From Pseudaquabacterium inlustre (GTDB lineage Bacteria > Pseudomonadota > Gammaproteobacteria > Burkholderiales > Burkholderiaceae_C), in contig NZ_JBBUTH010000003.1 of the NCBI RefSeq assembly GCF_038066595.1, positions 124,001 to 188,000 on the forward strand: a stretch of 64,000 nt of DNA. The letters are read 5' to 3'. The translations under genes and the position numbers were made by a program. Shown one piece after another: positions 58,585 through 64,000 of the stretch. The stretch's first letter is position 1; every line of letters begins with the position of its first letter. The notes under the pieces were generated by a model. The model saw only the letters and a list, made by a program, of their open reading frames with translations, made no database searches and was not told the DNA's origin.

Positions 58585-59112
58585 ATGGCCAACAAGGACG
58601 CGCTGCGAGCCCTCCAGACCCGCCTTGCCGAGCGCATGCAGCAGGTGCGCACCGAGCAGCCGGGCGTGTCCTGGCTGGCGGTGGACTGCGGCGGCCAGGG
58701 CCTGCTGTTTCCGCTGAAGGAGGCCGGCGAGATCTTCGACACCGGCACGCTGGTGCCGGTGCCGCACACCCAGCCGTGGTTCAGCGGCGTGGTCAACCTG
58801 CGCGGCGGCGTGTGCTCGGTGGTCGACATGGCGGCCTTCCTGGGTCTGCGCGAGGCCGGCGGCACGACGCCCGAGCACGCGCGCCTGGTGGCCTTCAACG
58901 CTGCGCTGAACGTCAATGGCGCCCTGCTGGTCGACCGCCTCGAGGGCCTGCGCCACGCGGCGGACATGCAGGTCGTCGCCGAAACTGATGACAATGGGCC
59001 GCGACCCGCCTTTGCGCCTGCGCGCTGGCGCGATGCGGCGGGCCGTGACTGGCAGGAGATCAGCCTGGCCGGTCTGGCACACGAGCCGCAATTTCTGGCC
59101 ATCGCCGGCTGA
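58585..59112 (+). CDS. pilI: CheW-like adaptor PilI
   Basis: This 175-residue CheW-domain protein couples the PilJ receptor to the PilL kinase. Recognisable features are LAVDCGGQGLLFPLKEAGEI, PHTQPWFSGVVNLRGGVCSVVDMAAFLGL and LLVDRLEGLRH. It follows pilH by 33 bases. Confidence 0.9.
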   Translation: MANKDALRALQTRLAERMQQVRTEQPGVSWLAVDCGGQGLLFPLKEAGEIFDTGTLVPVPHTQPWFSGVVNLRGGVCSVVDMAAFLGLREAGGTTPEHARLVAFNAALNVNGALLVDRLEGLRHAADMQVVAETDDNGPRPAFAPARWRDAAGRDWQEISLAGLAHEPQFLAIAG

Positions 59113-59184
59113 TCCGCCGGGCGAGCGCCGGCAGCCCGCGAGGGCCGGCCGGGCCGCGGCCAAGCAAGTAGGGAAAGGGATGTA

Positions 59185-61533
59185 ATGGGCTTCCTGGACA
59201 AACTCAAGGGCAACCGGCGCGACAACGAGGCGGGTGGTGCGAATGCGCCCACCAACTTCGACGAGTTGCAGGCGGCGATGGACGCCGGCCAGGTGCCCGC
59301 GGGCCAGACGGCCGAGCCCGGCGACTCGGTGCTCGAGGCGCCCAACGTGGCCTCCACCCTGGTGCCGGCCGAGGGCGATGCCGCCATCATTTCCGAGATG
59401 CCGCCCTCCGACGCGCGCGGCGAATTCCTGGACTCGCGCCAGAACCTGGCCGCCGCCGGTGCCGGCGCGGCCGCCGTGGCCGGCCTGCCGCTGATCGGCC
59501 AGCGCCCGGTGGCCGAGCAGCAGCGCATCCTGGCCATCGTGCTGGGCGTGGGCCTGCTGCTGCTGGTGCTGTCGACGATCTTCGCGCTCACCTCGGCCAG
59601 CCGCAATGCGGCCCAGGTGGCGGCCACCGGCCATGCGCTGATGCAGTCGCAGCGCCTGGCCAAGGCGGTGTCGCAGGCGGTGGTGGGCAACGCCGCGGCC
59701 TTTGCCGAAGTCAAGGACGCGGTGGCCGTGCTGGCCAGCAACGTGCGCGCGCTGAAGGACGGCGGCGGCAGCATCGCCGCGGCGCCGGGTGCCGCGCAGG
59801 ACCAGCTGGCGCCGCTGATGCCGATGATCGACCGCGCCGAGAAGAGCGCCAACACCGTGCTCGGCCAGCAGACGACCCTGACCCAGGTGGGCGAGGCGCT
59901 GCGCGCCATCAACCGCCAGTCGGTCGACCTGCTCGACACCGCCGAGACCGTGTCGTCGCTGAAGCTGCAGCAAGGCGCCTCGGCGGCCGAGCTGTCGGCC
60001 GTGGGCCAGGTGGTGATGCTGACCCAGCGCATCGGCAAGAGCGCCAACGAGTTCCTCACCACCGAGGGGGGCAGCCCCGAAGCGGTGTTCCTGCTGGGCA
60101 AGGACCTGAACACCTTCCGCGAGATCGTCGACGGCCTGGTCGAGGGCAATGCCGAACTGCGCCTGCCGGGCACCAAGGACGCCCAGGCCCGCGAGCAACT
60201 GGCCAAGCTGAAGACCCAATTCGCGCAGACCCAGACCCAGGCCAGCGCCATCCTCAGCAACCTGCAGGGCATGGCCAGCGCGCGCGACGCGCAGGGCATG
60301 GTGATCAAGGACAGCGAGCCGCTGCGCAAGGGCCTGGAGGCCGTGCAGGAGACGCTGAGCGGCGCCGGCGGCTTCCGCGCGGTGCACGTGGTGGCGCTGC
60401 TGGCCGGCTTGGCGCTGATGCTGGCCGCCGGTTACGGTTTCCTGCGCCTGTTCGTGACCGACCAGGCCCAGCGCGCCGGCATCGCCGAGGCCCAGGCGCT
60501 CGAGGCCGAGCGCCAGGAGCAGGAAGCCAAGCGCGTCAACGACGCCAACCAGGCGGCCATTCTGCGGTTGATGAACGAGCTGCAGTCGGTGGCCGAGGGC
60601 GACCTGACCCAGCAGGCCACCGTGACCGAGGACATCACCGGCGCCATCGCCGACTCGGTGAACTACACCGTGGAGGAGCTGCGCACCCTGGTGGCCCAGG
60701 TGCAGGGCACGGCGGCCCGCGTGGCCGAAACCACGCAGCGCGTGGACGACAACTCCACCGAACTGCTGGCCGCGTCGGACGAGCAGCTGCGCGAGATCCG
60801 CGAGACCGGCGAATCGGTGCTGCAGATGGCCCAGCGCATCAACGAGGTGTCGGCCCAGGCGCAGCAGTCGGCCCATGTGGCGCGCCAGTCGCTGCGCGCC
60901 GCCGAGACCGGCCTGGCCGCGGTGCAGAACTCGATCGGCGGCATGAACGCCATCCGCGACCAGATCCAGGAAACCTCCAAGCGCATCAAGCGCCTGGGTG
61001 AGAGCTCGCAGGAGATCGGCGAGATCACCGAGCTGATCTCCGACATCACCGAGCAGACCAACGTGCTGGCGCTCAACGCCGCCATCCAGGCCGCATCGGC
61101 GGGCGAAGCCGGCCGCGGCTTCTCGGTGGTGGCCGAGGAAGTGCAGCGACTGGCCGAGCGTTCGGGTGACGCCACGCGCCAGATCTCGGCGCTGGTCAAG
61201 ACCATTCAGGCCGACACGCAGGACGCGGTGGGCGCCATGGCGCGCAGCACCCAGGGTGTGGTGGAGGGGGCGCAGCTGTCCGACGCCGCCGGCGCCGCAC
61301 TCGGCGACATCGACCGCGTGACGCGGCAACTGGCCGAGCTGATCGAGGCCATTTCCGAGCAGGCGCTGCGCGAGGCCGAATCGGCCAACGTGGTGGCCGG
61401 CAACATCCAGCACATCTTCGCCGTGACCGAGCAGACCGGCGAGGGCACCCGATCCACCGCGCAGATGGTGCGCGAACTGTCGCGCACCGCCGAAGAGCTT
61501 CGGATGTCGGTGGCACGGTTCAAGATCAGCTGA
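59185..61533 (+). CDS. pilJ: Type IV pilus methyl-accepting chemotaxis protein PilJ
   Basis: This 782-residue receptor has a first membrane helix near residues 114-136 (ILAIVLGVGLLLLVLSTIFAL), a periplasmic region with two PilJ-type modules (residues about 140-395), a second helix near 396-418, then HAMP and the signalling hairpin (TEQTNVLALNAAIQAASAGEAGRGFSVV). About 110 residues precede the first helix, making it about 100 longer than Pseudomonas PilJ (682 residues). An AAGGGATG-type site precedes the ATG. Confidence 0.93.
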   Translation: MGFLDKLKGNRRDNEAGGANAPTNFDELQAAMDAGQVPAGQTAEPGDSVLEAPNVASTLVPAEGDAAIISEMPPSDARGEFLDSRQNLAAAGAGAAAVAGLPLIGQRPVAEQQRILAIVLGVGLLLLVLSTIFALTSASRNAAQVAATGHALMQSQRLAKAVSQAVVGNAAAFAEVKDAVAVLASNVRALKDGGGSIAAAPGAAQDQLAPLMPMIDRAEKSANTVLGQQTTLTQVGEALRAINRQSVDLLDTAETVSSLKLQQGASAAELSAVGQVVMLTQRIGKSANEFLTTEGGSPEAVFLLGKDLNTFREIVDGLVEGNAELRLPGTKDAQAREQLAKLKTQFAQTQTQASAILSNLQGMASARDAQGMVIKDSEPLRKGLEAVQETLSGAGGFRAVHVVALLAGLALMLAAGYGFLRLFVTDQAQRAGIAEAQALEAERQEQEAKRVNDANQAAILRLMNELQSVAEGDLTQQATVTEDITGAIADSVNYTVEELRTLVAQVQGTAARVAETTQRVDDNSTELLAASDEQLREIRETGESVLQMAQRINEVSAQAQQSAHVARQSLRAAETGLAAVQNSIGGMNAIRDQIQETSKRIKRLGESSQEIGEITELISDITEQTNVLALNAAIQAASAGEAGRGFSVVAEEVQRLAERSGDATRQISALVKTIQADTQDAVGAMARSTQGVVEGAQLSDAAGAALGDIDRVTRQLAELIEAISEQALREAESANVVAGNIQHIFAVTEQTGEGTRSTAQMVRELSRTAEELRMSVARFKIS

Positions 61534-61551
61534 CGACGGGCGGGCTCGCGC

Positions 61552-64000
61552 ATGGCGCTCAACGGCGATCCGGTGGTCCAGGACGACCTCAGCGCCCTGT
61601 CGTGGGTGCACGACGAACTGCGTCGCTCGCTCGACGCGGCGCACAAGGCCCTGCGGCGCTACCTGAAGGAGGCGGGCGAGGGCGGCGATCTGGACCGGGT
61701 CGACCCGTCCGTGCTGCGCCAAGCGCGCAGCCAGCTGCACCAGAGCGTGGGCGTGCTCGAGCTGGTGGGCCTGGGCCCGGCCATCGAGTTGCTGCGCGCG
61801 GCCGAGGCGGCGCTGCAGCGCCTGTCGGCCAAGACCCGGCTGATCACCCCGGCCGCGGTCGAGACGATCGAGCGCGGCTCGTTCGCGCTGCTCGACTACA
61901 TCGGCCGCCGGCTGGCCGGCAAGGCGGTGTCGCCGCTGGCGCTGTTTCCGCAGTACAAGGCCCTGCAGGAGCTGGCCGGTGCCACGCGCATCCACCCGGC
62001 CGATCTGTGGCCGGTGTCGTTCTCGTGGCGCCTGCTGCCGGCCGAGCCCGGTGTGCGGCCGCGCCACCCCGATGCCGACTCGATCGGCGAGGTCGAGGCC
62101 GACCTGCTGGCGCTGATGCGCGGCGCCCAGCCCAGCGTGGCCGCGCGCATGAGCGAGGTGTTTGCCGCGCTGGGCGCCGGCGCCTTGCAGGCCGCCCCGC
62201 GCGACCGTGCACACCAGCAGCTGGCCACGCTGTGGCAGCTGGCCGCCGGCTTCTTCGAGGCCCTGGCCGACGGCCTGCTGGCCGCCGATGTGCACACCAA
62301 GCGCGTCGGCTCGCAACTGCTCAAGCAGCTGCGTGCCGGCGAGGACGCCGAGGCCGCCGAGCGCCTGGCGCATGACCTGCTGTACTTCTGCAGCCAGGCC
62401 GGCCCGCGCAGCGGTGTGCCGATGGCCGGCAACGGCCCCGGTGCGCGGCTGGCCGCGGTGCGCGAGGTGTACGCCCTGCCCGAGGCGCCCCCGGTCGACA
62501 TCGAGGTGGCCCGGCTGGGCCGCTTCGACCCCGCCTGGGTGGCCCAGGCGCGCAAGCGCGTGGCCGCGGCCAAGGAGGTGTGGTCGGCGGTGGCCGGTGG
62601 TGACCTGGCGCGCATGCCCGGCCTGCCCGAGCAGTTCACGCTGGTGGCCGATTCGCTGCAGCGCCTGTACCCCGATGGCGCCGTGCTGGGCCAGGCCCTG
62701 CAGGCGGCCGCGCAGCAGGCGGTGGCCTCGGGGGCCGAACCCCCGGCTGAACTGGCGATGGAGGTGGCCACGGCGCTGCTGTACGTCGACGCCTCGCTGG
62801 ACGACGCCGATTTCGACCACCCCGAGCTGGTGCAGCGCATCCACCGCCTGTCGCAGCGCATCGAGCATGTGCGCCAGCAGCGCGATCCCGGCACGCTCGA
62901 GTTGTGGATGGAGGAGCTGTACCGCCGCGTCTCCGACCGCCAGACCATGGGCAGCGTGGTGGCCGAGCTGCGCGCCTCGCTGTCCGAGGTCGAGAAGAAC
63001 ATCGACCAGTATTTCCGCGATCCGCGCCAGCGCGAGGTGCTGATCCCGGTGCCGGCGCAGCTGGGCGCGATGCGCGGCGTGCTGTCGGTGCTGGGCCTGG
63101 ACCAGGCCTCGCAGGCCGTGCTGCGCATGCGCGACGACGTGGCCGCACTGGCCGAGACCGAGGTCGATCCGCACCGCGCCATCGAGGCCGGCACCTTCGA
63201 CCACCTGGCCGACAACCTGGGGGCGCTGAGCTTCCTGATCGACATGGTCGCGGTGCAGCCGCAGATGGCCAAGTCGCTGTTCCGCTTCGACCCCGACAGC
63301 GGCACGCTGTCGGCCGTGATGGCGCGCGAAGACCGGCCCTCGGGCTTCGGCGAGTTCGACGCCCGTGGCGAGGCCGGCGCCGGCGCCGGCTCGGGCGACA
63401 CCGACGCGCTGGCCGTCACGCTCGATTTCGACCGCATGGTCAAGCAGGCGCGTGTCACCCAGCGTGCCGGCCAGGCCGAGCATGGCAGCCACGGCCTGCC
63501 GCTGCTGCACCTGGATGCCCCGCCCACCCGGCCGCAGGGCCTGGGCGCCTTCGACGACCACGACCCCACGATCCGGGTCGAGCGTCCGTCCGATGCGGCG
63601 ACGGTGCGCATGGCCTACCCGGCCCCCGCCGACGACGACGAGCGCACCGTGCAGCTGCCACGGCGCCACCTCGACGACGAGGCCAAGACCATCCAGCTCG
63701 AGCGGCGCCCGTCGCCGGACGACGAAGAACCCACCGCACACCTGCCGCCGCCGCTGTCGGCTTGGAGCGACGACGAGCGCACGATCCAGATGCCGCGCCG
63801 CGCCGATTTCGGCGACGACCAGGCCACCACGCTGCAGCTGCCGCGCGAATTGCCGCCGGCCCCTGCGCCTGCGCCCGCGCCAGTGGCCGCCGCGCCGGCC
63901 CCGATGCCGCCGGCCGCTGCGGCGCTGGTTGACAGCGGCCTGGAAGACGACCCCGAGATGCGGGAGATCTTCCTCGAAGAGGCCGCCGAGGTGCTGCAGG
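61552..64000 (+). CDS. pilL: Chemosensory histidine kinase PilL/ChpA, 5' part
   Basis: The reading frame stays open to the window end, giving 816 codons with no stop. The N-terminal part is a series of helical bundles of the Hpt/FimL-like type (SWVHDELRRSLDAAHKAL, ARSQLHQSVGVLELVGLGPAIELL). Residues about 671-767 are a disordered acidic linker with a repeated T-[IV]-Q-[LM]-x-R-R motif. The last residues (DDPEMREIFLEEAAEVLQ) begin a genuine Hpt domain. The kinase, CheW-like and receiver domains should lie beyond the edge. It starts 18 bases after pilJ and is the kinase of the Pil-Chp system. Confidence 0.9.
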   Translation, partial: MALNGDPVVQDDLSALSWVHDELRRSLDAAHKALRRYLKEAGEGGDLDRVDPSVLRQARSQLHQSVGVLELVGLGPAIELLRAAEAALQRLSAKTRLITPAAVETIERGSFALLDYIGRRLAGKAVSPLALFPQYKALQELAGATRIHPADLWPVSFSWRLLPAEPGVRPRHPDADSIGEVEADLLALMRGAQPSVAARMSEVFAALGAGALQAAPRDRAHQQLATLWQLAAGFFEALADGLLAADVHTKRVGSQLLKQLRAGEDAEAAERLAHDLLYFCSQAGPRSGVPMAGNGPGARLAAVREVYALPEAPPVDIEVARLGRFDPAWVAQARKRVAAAKEVWSAVAGGDLARMPGLPEQFTLVADSLQRLYPDGAVLGQALQAAAQQAVASGAEPPAELAMEVATALLYVDASLDDADFDHPELVQRIHRLSQRIEHVRQQRDPGTLELWMEELYRRVSDRQTMGSVVAELRASLSEVEKNIDQYFRDPRQREVLIPVPAQLGAMRGVLSVLGLDQASQAVLRMRDDVAALAETEVDPHRAIEAGTFDHLADNLGALSFLIDMVAVQPQMAKSLFRFDPDSGTLSAVMAREDRPSGFGEFDARGEAGAGAGSGDTDALAVTLDFDRMVKQARVTQRAGQAEHGSHGLPLLHLDAPPTRPQGLGAFDDHDPTIRVERPSDAATVRMAYPAPADDDERTVQLPRRHLDDEAKTIQLERRPSPDDEEPTAHLPPPLSAWSDDERTIQMPRRADFGDDQATTLQLPRELPPAPAPAPAPVAAAPAPMPPAAAALVDSGLEDDPEMREIFLEEAAEVLQ

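Noticed and set aside
57406..63741. A 2111-codon open frame on the minus strand opposite rubA-pilGHIJL
   Set aside because: It runs antisense to genes with clear motifs in every part. Its translation is low-complexity (Gly, His, Arg, Leu, Gln), with no domain, and the long open frame is a side effect of high GC at third positions.

Overview
The window is high-GC, densely packed bacterial chromosome with no rRNA, tRNA, insertion sequence, prophage or CRISPR array that I can see. Gene content and order point to a betaproteobacterium of the order Burkholderiales, most like the Rubrivivax/Leptothrix/Ideonella/Aquincola group. The markers are the accB-accC-prmA-DUF3426 string, the thiD-hemL region next to rubredoxin-pilGHIJL, a Ccm (system I) cytochrome c maturation operon, a B12-dependent ribonucleotide reductase, and PEP-CTERM proteins (exosortase substrates). 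This assignment is inference from families and synteny; no database search was run.

Layout. 1-2153: 3' part of the class II ribonucleotide reductase gene nrdJ. 2288-9874: an organosulfur scavenging locus. It has FMN reductase ssuE, a minus-strand operon (binding protein, two permeases, ATPase, NtaA/DmoA-type flavin monooxygenase, TauD/AtsK-type dioxygenase) and a divergent ssuF-like TOBE gene with a small hydrolase. 10038-15479: a membrane-anchored glutamate-synthase-like FMN protein, a pseudo-receiver regulator, a glutathione transferase, a cytosine-deaminase-like amidohydrolase and a PhyH dioxygenase. 15489-18493: a divergent pair, a family III CoA transferase and an HTH-citrate synthase fusion, with a perfect palindrome between them. 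18510-19580: an RlmN-family radical SAM enzyme. 19689-26157: complete ccmABCDEFGHI. 26165-31114: an unrecognised duplicated protein, glgC, an amidase and a PEP-CTERM-like protein. 31290-36204: a malonate operon (GntR regulator, malonyl-CoA decarboxylase, Bug-type binding protein, malonyl-CoA synthetase, small Cys-rich protein). 36398-38022: a SorAB-type sulfite dehydrogenase. 38072-43036: accB-accC-prmA-DUF3426-PfkB kinase. 43307-52883: a run of minus-strand housekeeping genes (tlpA-like, mtgA, aroE, tonB-like, RNB nuclease, fabG-like, yqiA-like, divergent folE, mpl). 53066-54043: a PEP-CTERM protein. 54076-57277: yeaD-like, hemL, thiD. 57445-64000: rubredoxin and the type IV pilus chemosensory cluster pilGHIJL, the last gene cut by the window end.

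How the parts fit. The Ssu-like locus would release sulfite from organosulfonates or sulfate esters; the SorAB pair elsewhere in the window could oxidise sulfite and needs c-type cytochrome, which the Ccm operon matures. MatB makes malonyl-CoA from malonate and MCD turns it into acetyl-CoA, under a GntR repressor whose palindromic site overlaps its own promoter. The Pil-Chp cluster would control twitching motility. 

The most unusual items are: the HTH-citrate synthase/CoA-transferase pair with its palindrome; a GTP cyclohydrolase I homologue that keeps its zinc ligands but has Gln at the catalytic His179 position; an orphan internally duplicated protein distantly reminiscent of phage tail-tube folds; mutually exclusive hairpins in the accB leader; and a repeated Thr-containing motif in the PilL linker. 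I see no gene cluster that is clearly a wholly new system; the HTH-citrate synthase pair is the best candidate.
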